This document shows, piece after piece, positions 12,506 to 28,100 of a stretch of 64,000 bases of DNA (positions are counted from its first letter, which is position 1; each line of letters begins with the position of its first letter). The position numbers and the translations under genes were made by a program. The notes beneath the pieces were generated by a model. It ran no database searches and was not told where the DNA came from. It saw only the letters and a program-made list of their open reading frames with translations. Source of the DNA: Takifugu bimaculatus (Eukaryota > Chordata > Actinopteri > Tetraodontiformes > Tetraodontidae); assembly GCA_004026145.2 (NCBI GenBank), contig CP034991.1, positions 16,715,127 through 16,779,126 of the forward strand. Direction: 5' to 3'.

Positions 12506-15500
12506 AAGTTTGTTGTAAATGTAAAAGGACACATCTAACAGAGTTTTTCAACATAGCCTGAACGCAGGCGGTTAGCATTTCATCCACAGCTGATGTCATT
12601 CTTATGTAATACCTCTGAGCTTCGGTGCAGCCCAGGTCAAACTTACTTGTCCACTTCGCCATAGCTGTGCAGCGCTGATGTCATAGAGACCACACAAATC
12701 AGCAACGGAGAGCCTGCACATGAACACAGCACATGAGCTGATTGGTTAAAACCAGAGTTTATTGTTGCAGCTTGTAGAGTGTAGCTTGTTGGAAATGTTG
12801 GCTGTGATGTGATGTTGATGTTTACACAGCTTTTCCTGTTTTGGTACTTCTTCTTTTACTTTTGTTTAAGATAGTAATTTAAAAAAGTAATAATTAGCAT
12901 TATAATTAGACTAAAAATAAGTGCAAAATGTGACATTCAAGTGTAAATTTTCAAGCTGAAAGTCAGAATATATCTTTCAGTCTCTCCTACAAATGTACCT
13001 CCATCATGCTATCATCTTTTTAAAGATGAAGCAAAACACTAAGAACTTTGTCTAAGACTGCAGAACAGACAGAATTAGGTCAAACTGGTTCAAATTCATA
13101 TGGTATTTTAACATCCTGCAGCAGATCTGGGTCCCTAAAAATATTGCAAAACCTCAGGTTTTTTAATATGTGTAAAACACATATTAAAAATAAGTGGTTT
13201 AATGTCACAGGAATAATTACCCTTTTTAATATCTTAAAGTTTTCAGCACATCTAATTACAAGGAGAGATTTTTTTGTGGCATTTTTAATAAAATAAGATT
13301 ATTAACAGCTGTATTTGAACCTGTCAAAATGTCCAACATATAACTGGAAAATTGCCAGTAAAAATACTCTGTCCAGAAGAGAGGAAGTAATAAAAAAAAG
13401 GATTTTTTTCTCCAGTAATGGCTTCAGCGTGTGAAGCAGATGCTGCATTCCTCTGCAGCCAATCCCAACACACTGATGTTCCAAATTGTTCTTATCTGTC
13501 ATCAACCATGGAGATCAGGAGAGGATCAGCAGAGGATCAAGAGAGGATCAGTCATTACTGCACCAGACTGTAACTCACAACTGCTTTACTGAACTGGATC
13601 AGTCGTTTAAGCAGTTTCATAGGTTAGCAGGTGTGGGGTTGACAGGCATGCTTAAAGGCTGAAAGGCAGCTCGTTAAAAGAAAAATAATTGCATAAATGA
13701 ATGTGACATAAATTAGGCTTATTTGATTGATTATGGGCACATTTGCACATTTTTAACCTCTGAGACAAAGACAAAGCCACAAATTCTTATTCTTATTTTT
13801 ATTGCTAGTAGTAAAAAAAGTAATGATTCTGCCTTTCAACCGAGATTTCTTATTACTATATTTGTGAGGACCCAGCTCTGCTGCTAGATGTAAAAACCAC
13901 CACATGAATTTCAAACAGTTTGACCTAATTCTGACTGTTCTGCAGTCTTGGCCAAAGTTCTTAGTGTTCTGCTTTTTGGGTGTTCTTGTTGACCTTTTTG
14001 TCATGACAAAAGATAACAGAAGGAATAGGGGTTACATCTATAGACAGAGATAAGTTTGAACGATAAATTCTGACTTTCTGTTCAAAAAATTTGAACTCAA
14101 ATGTCACATTTCAGAAAGCAGGCCAGCCAGATGATGATGATGATGGTAATAATGATGATGATTATTGCTAGTAGTAGTCATTTCTGATTAAAACAAACAA
14201 AAAAGAATGATTTGGGACCAAAGACCTCCGCGCAGACTTACCCCAGCCAATACCGTAGTAATAGAAGTGCTTGCTTCCTTCAGAGCCAAACACCTTCACC
14301 ACCATACTGTAGAGGTGGAGACCCTCCACCAACATCCAGGCGAAGGCGCTCAGGAAGAAGAAATGAAGCAGGATGGCCATGATCTTACAGGGAAGCTGAT
14401 GGGACAACATTAATCAGTAAACATTACAACAACAACAGCATCGGCCAGATCTGCCTGTGTCAACTGTGCCCACCGTTCCGGGGTCAAAGCGCGCACTGAT
14501 GAGCAGCAAGATCTCTGCCACCAGGATGGCGAAGGAGAGGTTGGCATGGATGTGGTATCTCTGGTTACGGATGGTGCTCACGGAGCTGAAGAGTGGCAGG
14601 AAAGCAGCATGTACCATCAACACTGTGCAATGAAATGAGGATGAGGTGAGGATACTCACGACAAGACAGCGAAGGTGACCAGAGTGATGGCGAGGCAGAA
14701 GATGGAGATGGAGCAGCCAACATAACCAATGGCTGTCAGTGCCACCTGGTGGCCGGTAGTGAGCTATGCAGACGGACACATGCACAGCAACGTTTGTTCA
14801 GCCTGTTTCATTCGATTCAAATGTCCCACATTGATTCATAACGAAGACCGCAGCGATATTAGTACAGTGTGAACTTGTTTTTACTCTTCAGAAAATTCCA
14901 GGGGGGTGGTGTCATTATTATAAAAGAACATGTAAATATAGATATTTTTTAATCATAATTCCCACATTCACTGGCTTATCGTCACTTTAATTTACTAAAG
15001 GGGCTCATACACCTCACATACAGTTTATTAGTGTGATTTTTCAAAAATAATGGCCGGCTGTGAATTTTATGTCCACATGCCCATATATAGAATAATTCAA
15101 CACTGGGTTTTATAGTTCACTGGCTTTCTGTTGGTTGCAACTGTCTGTAAACAGCATGAATTCTTTACCCGAAATATTTTCATTGATGTATTCTGAAAGG
15201 CAACATATGTATCTGATTGTCCTAAAACCTCCATGAAAGCTCTAAAATTCCTACACTGAACACGCTTCCCACCACTGTCAGCAAATTTGTACTTTGTCCT
15301 ATAAACTAAACGATGACAGAGATGTTTATGTCTCTTCATATGTGCATGTTAGTGGGATAAAGCCTGTTTTCTTGGAGTTCAGGCTATTTTGAGGGTCTGG
15401 GCACCATTAACGGTCTTTACATCCACCTTGTCATTACCAAGGCGAAGGAGTCTCAGCCTACCAGAAAAAGGATACGTGGGTTTTCCCCTGCCCACTAATT

Positions 15501-18500
15501 AAAGACTGGGTACTGCAAAGTATAGCATCAAATACACTGGTACACCTTAAATACAGCAGCTCCTGTTTTCTACCCAAGCTTTCTATCCTGCAGAGCAGAG
15601 ACACATATTGTTTGAATTCTTTGGCTACAACACAGACCAAGTTGCAATCATTTCTTCATGTTAAAAATAGAGAATATGTAGTATATGTAGAGAAACGGGA
15701 ACGGTGTCGTTCATCTCCAGTTTTATCTGTGGTCCACTGGAACTGGACCACTGACCCAGAGGAACTCAGCTCAGTCTCGGTCTTCCCAAAATCTGTTGTA
15801 CAAAACCACAAGTGACCGTATGGGTCTGTTCACAACTGAGTGTCCAGCGGTCACACTATGGTTTCCAGTTGGAGAGTTTCTGTGCGGTACACCGTTGCTT
15901 CCGGTTCAGTTATATTTCTGCAAATATACTTATTTCATATCAGCCTTTGGCGTATATAGAAGAAAGAACTCACTGGCCTGCTGTCAATTGTGATGTTTCA
16001 GCCTGTTTTTAACACAAGTCACACACACACACAGACACGCATCTACAGCACGCAACAAACATCTTTGAAAGAACCTACTTTCTAATCTTATGCTGAAATT
16101 GTGAGGTGCATTAGATGTTTTGGAGCCACATGTGCTTAAATATTCTGTCCTCAGCCAGTATTACAGTCCATAGTGCAGCGAAGCCACTGCTGTTGTGCAA
16201 CTCTCGACACAGAAAAGCTACCACAGTCGTGCAGGGTTTTAAAATTGGACAATAATTTGCAGCAGCTGGAACAAAATAAGCACATTTTCAAAGGTGTTTG
16301 TTTTTGAAGGAATATGTAATCACCGTGTTCACCAGCTGGTAGTTAACACCGTTTTTTTTACAGGCTAGCACAAAACAATATCAACACTGTTTTGCACTTC
16401 CCTGAAGGTTTACTGGTGCAGAGCTGAAAACAACTGGCTGCCGGGATTCATTTAAACATGAACATTTGGGACAGCAAGTAACAAAAGTGCAGCCAAAACT
16501 CGTACCTTTAAAGGCACCACTTGCATGAGAATGGCGAAATTGGTAAGATGATTGCACAAGCACACAGAATACGTCATGTTTCCTTCAGAGCGTACGCAAC
16601 CTTCATTGGACCAGATGCCGTCATTGGAGCTGAAAAGACACATTCGATTATTATATATGTATAAACAAGAGGGGGGGCAATCAATTGAAAAGAAATGTGA
16701 AATGATCAAACGTGCAATGGAGTGAGTGAGTATTTGAAATGGGAGCTTACCTGTAGTCCAGGAAGCCACAGTAGAGGAAGACCTTATTGCTCTGATTAAG
16801 TAATTGATCTTGTTGTTCTTTATTCTGAAATATGAAATATGGAAAAAAGGGAGGAACCCTGAATCACCAGTGTGATACTGCAAAACATTTGGATTTCGTT
16901 TCTATATGGTTAAACTTTATAAAAGGTCCCATTTTCCTCATATCATTTGTTACAATTCAGAAACACATTCGATTTTGCCAATCTCAAAATAATAATTAGA
17001 TAAAAAATAATTAAATAAAGCCTTGTTACATTTGGAGTTGGAATTTCCATCAGTTTTTATTACACTGGATTCCGTAATCAACAAAAACCCTCACAGGAAA
17101 TTCTTCTAGGAGTTCTGTGACCTTGACAAGGGTTTTTTCTTTGATTTGATGCAACATACAGATGCAGCACAGGTGAATAAATGACCGTGAAGGAAAACTT
17201 GAGCTCCAGACAAGTGAGTCCACACTGAAGGTCAGACCGGACACTCACTAACGGTGATCATTACACAAAGTGAGAAACCCTTCTGTCCTCCGGAATCTGA
17301 TTGAATTAGAACTCACTTTTTCCATGTCTTTCTTCAGCATGTGCTTTGGAGTCTCCGGAGATGGTGAGCTAACCACTCCAGCCAAAGTGCTCTGCCTGCT
17401 TGGGCGTGCAGCGCACGGCTGCACACCTCTCCACGTTTCTTACAGCCTCGCGGACTGAAGGAGGATATGATTAGATGATCTGCAGCCTTTTTCCTTCAGG
17501 AAAATGTGAGAGCGAGTGAAGCTGACAGTCAGGCTCTCTGTTTCCTGGCCCAGAGGTGCAGTGATTCATATTACAGAGCGTGGCACAATCTTGCACATTT
17601 GTGTCTCTTTGAGACTAAATCACTGCTCTCATTCTGTCTCCCACACACACACACACGCAGCTTATTCATCATTATTAGGGCCTAGGAGATAATGGATATA
17701 CATAGAGTTCATTAATGCAGGTTGGATCCAAGTTCCAGGAGTGTGTTGCCATGTTGCCATACGCCCTCTTTGATGGGCAACACTGTGGCATTTTAGTGCT
17801 CCTCAGTGGGCTCCTCACTCACATTTCAAATTGGGTCTAAATGGAAGCAGATGGATGAGAGCCAAGCTGTAATTTGCACACTACAAGGTTGTCCTTCACA
17901 TGTTCACTTTGTTCTCTGCAATGACTGAACCACGAATGAAGGAAGCCTAATTATCCACATTAAACATAAAATGTAAACACCAGCCCCAGAGGAGAGAGGC
18001 CTTATTTGCACCAGACTTGCTCAGAAATATGCATTATTATACTAATGCCAGCAGTGAGATGTAAACCACTCAGGAAAGAACAGTTTTAAAGCTGCTCACT
18101 TGGTTTTTTATTTCTGCTCTTTTACAGATTTCTAGTGTGGAGTAAGCCTTGACTTTAATATCAACTGATGCATCAGCCATTTTTTTTGTGATTTTCATTT
18201 TATGCTACTATTTTATGTACAAACTTATAACAATAGCGCCTAGAGAGAGCGGGAAAGATGTTTACAGTCAATGCTCCCTATTACTGGTTACTTCTATAGT
18301 TGTATACATATCATTATCTTTGGTAAGATAATGAATAAAATCAAAATTCTTCTGAAATATTGTTGTAATTGACAACTAACTGTGCTCAGGACTGGAAGAT
18401 GGGTCTCTGGACAGCAGATTAAGGATGTGCTTCCTGCGACTTGTTGATTACTGTGCACGTTGGCTGATTGCGCAAAACACTCTGATGGCAAATGACATCA

Positions 18501-19105
18501 CCGACACAAGATGGCAGCGCTGATGTTCTGGACACATTCTAGTCTCAATTCAGTCCAGTAAGAAAGAAGCGACACTTGATCCATCGTTTCATGGGAGTGA
18601 AAACAATTTAGGTTTTAATCAGGAAGCATCTGTAGTCACCTATGGTGTATTCTGATGACAACACACCCAAGAAAGCCACAATCAGTCATCATTAATAAAA
18701 GGTTTGCCATCTGTTGAGTGCATCCCTCTCAAGATCCTCCTGTTGCACTTTAATAACTGCTTTCAGACTGCTGCCTAAAATGATGGAGGATAAGAATAAA
18801 TACTCATCTGCAATTCACAGCAGTCTTAGATGACACACAGTACCCAGTAATTTTTTAAAACTGCAAGCCTCTCTTTCCTCTCTGGTGACTTCAGGCCTCC
18901 CTTGAATGGCAGAGCTGGAAGCCTGAGACAAGCTGTGGTCGCGCGATCTTCAGCAGATGCTGACAGAGAAATCCACACACATCAGGAAACTCCATGCCAA
19001 TTTAAATATTAACTCCTGACAGCCAGTTATTACAGCAGCAGCCTGAAGGAGAGTTGCGGAGGATTACTTGGCAGATAAAAAGCAGCACAAATCCTCCTTT
19101 ACAGC

Positions 19106-19145
<40 letters not shown>

Positions 19146-22100
19146 ACAATAACACAACAACTAAAGAAAGACAGCTAAAACTGGGACATTTGCAGTCCAC
19201 ATGGAGTCTCCACGAGTGGAGACGCTTTGTCCACAGCGATATCTAGAAGATAAAGGAATGGATTACAGTAGTACCTAAAGTATGATATTTAATTACTCTC
19301 TCAGGAGAATATTCTACATTTGCATAGATGTACAAGCATTATTATTAGCTATTTACTGGTCATTTAATCTCATTTTATATCCTACATTCTTAAAGTTTGA
19401 TCAGTTGTTTGAGTTCAACTTTGACTTTGTGAGCAAGATTAATGCTCCAGAAAAGCTGAGTGAGCGAGGGACACACTCCTCCACGTCGCACCAAACACTG
19501 GCAGGTTGCCATTAGCGTGCAGCCACGGGTGCAATGGAGCGGAGAGCTTGAAAAAGGGGCTCCGGCTGGGCTAAATTTAAAAAGCAGTGAAAGTGAAACG
19601 GCGGCATGAGCGAGTGACTGAGCAATCTTCCACTTTTCTATTCAAATTTCCCAAATAGTTGAGAGCCGAGAGAGCCAGAGCGTAACTCGTACACCGCTGC
19701 CAGCATTCGCTTCAGATGAATATTCGTCTGCCAGCAGCCCACATCACTGGAACTTTCACCATCATCTGCTGTTTCAGTGGAGTGGGACGTCTTCACCCTG
19801 AGAGTAAAAAAAGGCTTTCTGAGGTGCAGCCTGGTAGCATACACATTGCAGCGAAGAGGCCAGGCCCGCATTTCTTCGAAGGTAAACTAACTGCAGTTAA
19901 ATTTAGGCAGGGAAGGAAATGCTTTGCTGCAGCATGTCTGGGAAAGACAATTCAGGGCAGGTTGCAGCTTTACTGCACCGGCTGACAGAGACCAAGCACT
20001 ACATGAGGAAAAGCTGCCCGTGGAGCCTCCTTCAAGTCGATACATTAAAGTATCACGCTGGGTCTCTGATGGAGTGCAGATGTTCTTACAGCGCTTTTCA
20101 CTGAAGAGGTCAATGCTAAGTTGATCCGCATTCAGTGTGTGTAGTAACAATATGAGGCCATGCAGCAAAACACACTGGCCGTGGATGAGATCATGGCACC
20201 AGGGGAATGGAATAAGATGTGCAGCTGTGGTGTCCGCTCAAGCTCTGAGGTGGACACAGAAAACAGACAGATGCGTTGACAGGCGAGGCGTGAAGAAACC
20301 TGGGGACAATTAAGTCCCCACAATTGACAAAATGTCATTTGCAGACATTGCTGTACTGGGGGACTACAAAAGCACAATTTTTTCCATTTTAGAACAAAAC
20401 TCAAATGACTCCTGGAGATGTTGTTCATAAATACTTTATATGTGTTCAAATCCCGCTGGACACCGTAAGCTTTCCCTTGTATTTGGCTTCATTTTGTGGA
20501 AACATAAATGAATTCATAAACTGCAACAGAGTTCTGATGGGGGCATATGTGGACTGAATTAGGAAAGCCATCTGAAGTAAACTACTTAAACTTGTAATGC
20601 TACAGTACCCAGCATAAATCTATGGAACAACCTCAGTGTTTATGGTAGCAGCATGCCTGGCAGGGTACGGCTCAGCCGCCCTTTTGTTCCATTTTCAAAG
20701 AAAATAAGATGTCCTCGGCAGCATCCTGCATACCCCCACCCTGGTTTATCCTTGCATCAAACATGTCATCCAAATCTCTAAACAACACTGGGAGTTATTA
20801 CTGCTGAAGTTCCTTAAAACAATCCAGAAAGTTGACCCCAAAGCTGGTGGTTGGCCAAAATGTTATTAAAGTTTAAAACATTTTGAGCAAAGATGATAGA
20901 AAGTCCTATTTTAACGATTAACGATGCCTTTTGCTTTTCAGCAAAGAAAAGTCCAGTCCAGCAGTGTGACTGGACCTGGCACGAGGGAAGAAGGCGTTTC
21001 TGGAGCGTTTTCTTGAATTTTCCCGAATGAACAAATTCAATAAGTTGACATTCTGCAAAACAACCACAGCTGAAGGAAAATCTATCTGAATAATGCAATT
21101 TATCACCTTACAACTTGTTAGTATCTCTAAACCAACGGAGCTACATGATGCATAACCATCTGACTATATTATACTGATACAGTATCTTCACAGCTGTCTT
21201 GTTTCCACAGCGTCCAAGTTCAGGAACCAGGTCTTCCTAAAAAATCACTATAGTTGAAAACTGAATTTTAAGACTGTCCTGTCATACCTAATGAGCTTCT
21301 GTTCTGCACCGCAGCCTCCGAAAAGATCATCAATCTGCTTTAATGCCAGTTTTTGGCCAGTATCAGTGTGGTCCTCAAACTGAAATGTAACCAACATACA
21401 TTTTGATAAATAAAAAAGGGGTGATATTTCTCATTGGCTTTTTTCTGCAACGCTGGATCCCCACAGATCTTACAGGGCTGAGCAGCTCCCGGCGCAATTT
21501 GAACAGATTGTGCGATCTGTTGCTTTAAGCGCTGTTGTGTTGAGAATGTGGTCAGGCTGTGGTGGTCGCGAGCTTGGAGGGGAGCTCGATGGGAGGAGCT
21601 GAAAAGAGAGACGCTAACTATTTTTGCACGAACGGAATAACAATAGCCAGACCTCCATCTGTGATTGATCATCGTTCTGGCCAACACCGCCTGTGTGTGT
21701 CCGCCTGTTGGCATATGAGTGGGTGTGGGACTCTAAGCAAGGAAAACACAGGAGAGCTGTTGCCCTCAGCAGCAACACTGGGTGTGTGCTGTGAGTTATA
21801 AAAAGACTGCTCATAAAGACTGATTACTATTGTGGCAGAAAGGACTGATACAGCACAGAGATTAGGGTCTCAAAGAGCGAATCAGAAAGTGTTACACAAC
21901 CTTTGTTTATTGTTAGCCCTGCTGAACAATTCGCTCAAGCTTTTACAGTCATTTAGGAAGTGGGACCCAAACAACAGTTGAGAATTCATGTGGAAAAAAA
22001 AAAGCCACCCGTCCTTTGTATCACCAGTGCCCTCCTCGTTTCCCACCCATGCAGCTCTTTCCCATGCTCTTCTGAGATTAGCAGACACAACAAGCCTCTT

Positions 22101-25100
22101 TCCTAAGGGTGATTGCGATTGATTGATTCATTAAGTCTGTTGGTTTAAGCTAAAAACCTTAAAAACTTGAAATTATTGGCCAAAGCCTTTAGACTTGAAA
22201 CACAAACAACTTGAGGACTTTCATCAACTCCTATTTTCACTGCAGTGTCCACCCAGATATGACGCAATTCCATAACATGAGCAAAACTCTGGCTAATTTC
22301 AACAATGAATTGCTATAACAACATCAAATAATGAGAATAATTATATTATTTCTTTCTATTTATGTAAGCACAGTGTTGCCATAGTAATGTGTATTTTTTT
22401 CCCATTTTTTTTGTTTGTTTTTCTATTCCATCCAGAATGTGGCATCTGTCTGTCTGAATCAATCAGAATTTAGCATTTACAAAGATGCTTTTCATCAATT
22501 CAGGGAAGTCCTACATCCATTTTTTTAAAAACTTGATTTAATTGAAGCCATGTATGACCGCAGAACTTCCATGTTAATTTGATGCGAAGAGTGAATCAGC
22601 CCTGCACAGATTATGCTGGCTTCACAAATCATTTTACAAGTTTTTACCATTGGTGCACACAACTTTCACACATTAACGCAAAAGCTTCAAACTTTCCAGC
22701 AGCATTTTGTCAGAAAGTTCACATTTTAGTGAACCTACAGCTCTTGCTTTATCCAGCTTTCAGTCTTTATACAACACTTTTAATACACTTAAATCCTCTA
22801 AAAACTGTATTTAGCAGCACTGAACTTAAGAAATGATGATGCTGATGGAATAGCTCTGTCTAGGAACTGAGGTGAGGAGTCTCATATTTCCTTTTTCTAT
22901 TGTTTAACTCAAGACTGCGGCCCTCCTACTGTTCTGTTCTTCTATTCTCCATTCACAACTCTAAATCCGAGCTAAATAATCACAGCCAGCATCCGATCAA
23001 CACCTGATGCGAGCGGTGTGAGAAGCATGCAGCAGAAGCATGATAACAACCTTTGTGGTCATGGACCTGCAGGAACAGCAGAGACCCTTGAAATAAACCT
23101 TTCTGATGTCAGCTATGGCCATTTTTTTGTCTTGCGGCTTCAAAAAGGCTGTTTTTTTAAAAAAGAATTAATAATAAAAAAGGAATTAAACTAAAGAAGA
23201 AAGAACTTGCATCCAGAAAATAACTAATAAATGCCGTACTTGTTGTACCGGAGAGACATTTATTTGACATTCCTCAACGGAAGGGTTATTTTGAAGCCTC
23301 AGGTGCTGCAGCGGGGCCTCTTTGTGCTGTTCTTTCCCCTGGTAGTGCAACATGCTTTGGTGGCTCTCTACTCCGATTGAGTTTGTTGGGAATGACCTCA
23401 ACAAGCGGTTTCAGTCAGCATCAATCAAGGCGGTAAGGTCACTCACACAATCACATGACCTCCACGGACTCTTCGCTGCGCCACACAACGTTCCATCAGT
23501 CCATCATACAAAGCATTTAATCACAGTAGGTGTCCGATAGTGAAAATGGATGACACATGGGATGGAGGTGTGACTGTGACTGAGTGTGACTGTTTGGACA
23601 GTGCATGGGATGGCACACAGACCCTGCTGTAACCATGACAGCAGGAAAAAGACAGAAACCCCCCCCCCCACCTCCAACATTTAAATGAAGTCACAGCCGG
23701 CTTGTCTGCTCTCTGAGGAAAGTCACAAATCACCTACAATGAACCAGTGCCATTCCAGGACATCTTTGAAATTTAACTTGAGCGGACAGTACAGAGCAAC
23801 ATAAACAGTAATGGGAAAGGTCTTCCACATCGTCATGGGGGAGGTGCGTGTTCAGCCTTACAGCAAAGAAGGTGATAAGTATGCAGCAGCTGCCAAACAC
23901 ATTATAAACTCCAAAAATAGGCACTTTATGACTTGATCCAGTTACGGCTTTAGAAAAACATTTAGAAAACCATTTCTCTCGGCGCGGCCGCAGAGCCAAA
24001 AGCAGCTCTTAAATCTAAATCATCATCTGACACATGTGGCCAAAGTGAAGTTGAAAAGTGCTGTTCCACTGTGCTCCAAGCAGGATGTGCATGTTTGAAT
24101 AAGAGCTTATTTACAATGGCAGAGGTGAAAGAATTTACAGAAAGATGATTTATTCTTACATCAGAGGTGAAGTCAATCAGAATAAAATAGAAACTCTTAG
24201 CTGAATAGACAAGAACGCTGGTGAGCATCTCTCATGTGGTGCGTGTTTAAACAAACAACAGGCCCCAAGTCAGGGGATGGCTGCATCAACACTTGTGAGT
24301 GTTTACTGTGAGGACACATGTGACGAAATCCAGTGAACGTGCAATAAAAGTGCCTTTTCCTGTTTCAGGATCGACCAAATAGACTCAGATTTCTTGCCCT
24401 TTTATACACTCTGTTTCTTGATATTATTATTACTATTGACAGTTTTTAAAAAAGCAGCCATACATAATCAAGAAATAAATTGGAAAAAATACGAATAGAC
24501 CTTTCTGAGTGAATCTCAATTTAGTGCCCAGATAAAGCTAAATGGGATCTCTGAATTATTATAAAAAACACGTAAAACATTATGCCAATCATTTCCCAAA
24601 TGTACAATGTATTTGGTAGGATCCAAAATAAACTTGATGTCAACATCTTTCACACGAATGTGATGGGGCACTTCTATGACCTCACAGGGGAATAAGGTAA
24701 AGCCGGGAACATTTTTCACTTAATTTCCATAATGAGTTTCGTCTGCACTTCGAGTGGAAAACTGGCTTACAAGAAAGTTACTGAGCCGACAGTTGGTTTT
24801 GTTTCTGGTGGCCACATGTGCCATAAGGCTAACCAAAGCAAGCTGCTGCATGAGGCTCTGTGCAAGACAGAGGCTCATCTTACATAAGATGGTGCCAAAA
24901 ATAGAGCTAATGGAGTTCAATAATGGGGTTGTGTTACCATGGTGGCACTCAAACTGTGGACCTCTGTCTTCTGATAAGGTAGGTGTCCCACACCCAACAA
25001 TCACAACTGGGAGCAGGAAGAGCGCTTACATTTCCCGGAATGCCTCACTCACAAAAAGCAAATAACCTCAAAAAAGCATGAGTCAAAGGAAAGGAAAGTG

Positions 25101-28100
25101 GGACATTTCGTGGGTAAGTCTTACCAGCATGTGGGTGAGGACAATTTTGATTAGCGGTCCTCCGAGGAGGTTGCTTGACAAGGCTGGTGAGGGCTCCACC
25201 TTCAGAGAGATAAGACAACTTGCTACCTGGATCTTATGGTCCTTGAAGTCTGCAGCTTCATTAATTCTGACAGAAAAGAGACAGAAATATGAGGGAAACC
25301 CTCTCCAACTGTACATTTCAGTCATTATCTAAATTGTCCTTCAATGCAAATCATCGCACTAACTGACAGGATCACATTAACATAGTTTCAAGGCTCTGAT
25401 ACGCAACTGGGATGAAAGCATCGCATCTCCGTCATTGTGCGGGGAAAGCTGGCAAAAACAATCATCAAATGCATATTTCCCATTTTCTGCTCAAATAAAA
25501 TAAAGTTGTCATCAGGGTTTGCTGACCTACACCACAGGATACATTTGGTTCCAGTGATCAGACATGTTACAAGATGTAGCACTTATAGCAGGGAGTTTTA
25601 GTCAGTGGAGGCTGAGCTGTGAGACAAGCGATAAGCCCCAAGACAGATAAGACTCTGGCTTCAGGCTCAAGGCTCCAGCCCCTGGCTGTTCCCAGCTTCA
25701 GGAAGTGTCTCAAATGGATGTGTCACCGCACAGGAAGTACAAACAGGCACAAGATTACCCTGATTTTTTTTTTCTATTTTGAAATTATCTTTGATTACTA
25801 GAAAAAAAAAAGCAACAACGTTTCAGGCCCTCTTCCAAAGCCAAATACACATGAAGAAAGCTGAGTCTGTAATAAACATCTCTGTATGAATGTTAAATAG
25901 CTGTCAGAAGCATTTCTGTCCCAAGCTACTGTGGTTTCTTTTTTCTAACTGGGCTAAGACGTGAATGAATATCTATCCATGATCAGCATTGTCATAATTC
26001 ATGATTAAAAGAATAAATAACTACATATGATTAAATGTCGTAATGTAGTTTAAGAAATAATGGTTTTGAATCCTGGTTGTATTTTATGGGGAGCTTGTTT
26101 GTTGAATTGGTTGCACTGTTCTGTGTCCAATATTTGCATGCTAGATGAAGACTAGCAGCTTAAAGGAAATAGCCACTTGACTTCCAGGTGACTCTTTTAA
26201 TCAGATACGTTCAATCTACTAGATTGCTCATGAGATCAAATGCCTGGATGATACTAGGAAAGAAAGGACTTGAGTTTGTCTGGATAGGAACAGCGTGCAG
26301 AGCAATGCTTTATTTTGTTCTCTTACCTCGTCTTGACTGGGCTTATCTGTTTGTAGTAGCTGTGCATGTTATGGTAGAACAGGCCAACGATGGTGGTTTG
26401 AGCTGTGGGGAAATAGACACCGTATTTGAACATGAACAGCATGGGTGGAGGCTTGGGAATGTAATACATGGCTGTTAAAATCCTCAAAATGACTGAAATC
26501 TAATTAGCACTCTCTCGCAGCCATACACTGGCAGCAGTAAGCTAATGGATCAGCCACAAAGTCACAAAAAGGTGAGAGGGAGAGAAAGGGTCAGGTAGAT
26601 GCCAAGAAGTCCTGGGACAACAGGAGGTCAAGTAGACTCCCCTCCCCTCCTTCCCCTTAATCTGACATATCATCCAGCCTGGTCCCACCTCAGCACGGCA
26701 AGATAAACAATGAAATTGGAGGAAATCCTTAATGGACTTGTTCCTCCGATCAAAGACCCCCTCCGCCCTGTCACTGCTGATTTTGTCTACAAAAGCTTGT
26801 GAATGTCAACTCCGCAGTGTATGCTGGGGAAGTTTGAACTTTCCACAAAGTACTTTGAACCAAATGGCTCCACGGGGTGTCCCAAGAGAATTACAAGAGA
26901 TTAATGAAAAACTGGTGCAGGTGGAAGTGAAACTTCTCTTTTGGGGGAGTTTAGTACAGACAGAATCTCAGATAACTTGGTCCTCGCTGGTAACGTATTC
27001 CCCGACCGACCTCCTTTATTGGGTTAGCCTGGGTTTTGTTTTTAGAGCTGCCTTTATTCCTCATAATCAGTTCAACAAGGTGCTGAAACATTCCTCACAG
27101 ATTTCCTTCCATATTAGGACCTTTCACATCAGACTAACGACTCCAGAATTCTTAGAAGTATTTGCTGTAGGTGAAGACTTCAAGGTGTTCTCGTTCTGTA
27201 GGCACTAGCAGCAGTAGTGATCGGATGGACATCACTTTGACTGATTTAGCTGAACACGAACAAGTTCCATGCTGGAACGATAAACATCTCCTGGTCAATG
27301 TCACCGAATATACGACTCCATTTTTTTTCAGAGATTGAGTAAAACAGAGTGCTGTCTTTCACAGGCATGTGTTCTTCTTAAATAACAAGGTAGCTGCCAA
27401 CAGTAAAGTCATAGCTGTATTTCTATGGCACACACACAGTCAAGCAAAGGTGTTCACGGCGCTCCTCTCCTACGCTGTGTTAGTGCCCTCATGCTTGAGC
27501 ATAATAAATTTTCTTCCAATAACAAGAGCCGCCCAGCCAGACAATTTTGCCTTGGCAGACTCAGAGCACAACTTATGTGCACTCAGACAATCGACCTCAA
27601 GAAGCTACTGTTTTTAATTCAAAGAGTCCTCTAAGTAATAATTCAAGGAGCGTCACTTACACTTCATGGCGAGGGCCTCTCCAGGCACAGAGATGTAGTT
27701 CTTGCCCTCTGTGGGGAAGCGGTAATGCGGCAGGTTGTATTTCTGTGGGAATTTCATCAGAGAGTAATCTGTGGAGGAGGTCAAAGGTCACGAATAAGAG
27801 CTAACCATGAAATGAACAAGCAAGAGAAACAAGGCCAGAGACCTGCAGATAGATAGAAAGACACAGGCGGAGAAACAAAACAATGCATAAGGAGGGACGT
27901 TGGATCATCTGACCTACCTTTGTCCTCTGAATGAGAAAAAGATGGACCTCGGCGTGTTTTTATATTCTACACACAAACGACCAACACTGAGTGAGTCACC
28001 TCATGAAGAGCTGACCTGCAACGAAAGATGTTCCGCCCAAGGAGATGAGCGAGTCGGGGCTGGGCTCCAGGTTCCTCACCATGTGTTCCATCACTATGTC

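Larger units (their letters stand above)
11871..14763 (-). other. adgrd1: adgrd1 seven-transmembrane core exons
   Basis: Eight exons encode helices 1-7. TM1: IGYVGCSISIFCLAITLVTF (14763-14660). TM2: IRNQRYHIHANLSFAILVAE (14585-14474). TM3: PCKIMAILLHFFFLSAFAWM and EGLHLYSMVVKVF (14395-14242). TM4: SPLLICVVSMTSAL (12713-12647). Extracellular loop 2 and TM5: NCWLSLKNGAIWAFVAPAMF (12441-12375), continuing into 12288-12197. TM6: LTAKAVAVLLPILGISWIFG (12116-11990). TM7: FAIFNSLQ then GFFVFLFHCLLNSE. The TM3 Cys and the loop-2 Cys that form the conserved disulfide are both present. Confidence 0.94.

Noticed and set aside
12318..12662. Ser/Leu and Arg/Glu repeat peptides over the GA run
   Set aside because: Low-complexity translation of the microsatellite at 12453-12503.
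26732..27208. 158-codon plus-strand open frame inside an adgrd1 intron
   Set aside because: Antisense to the gene, no recognisable features, and it lies between two verified adgrd1 exons.
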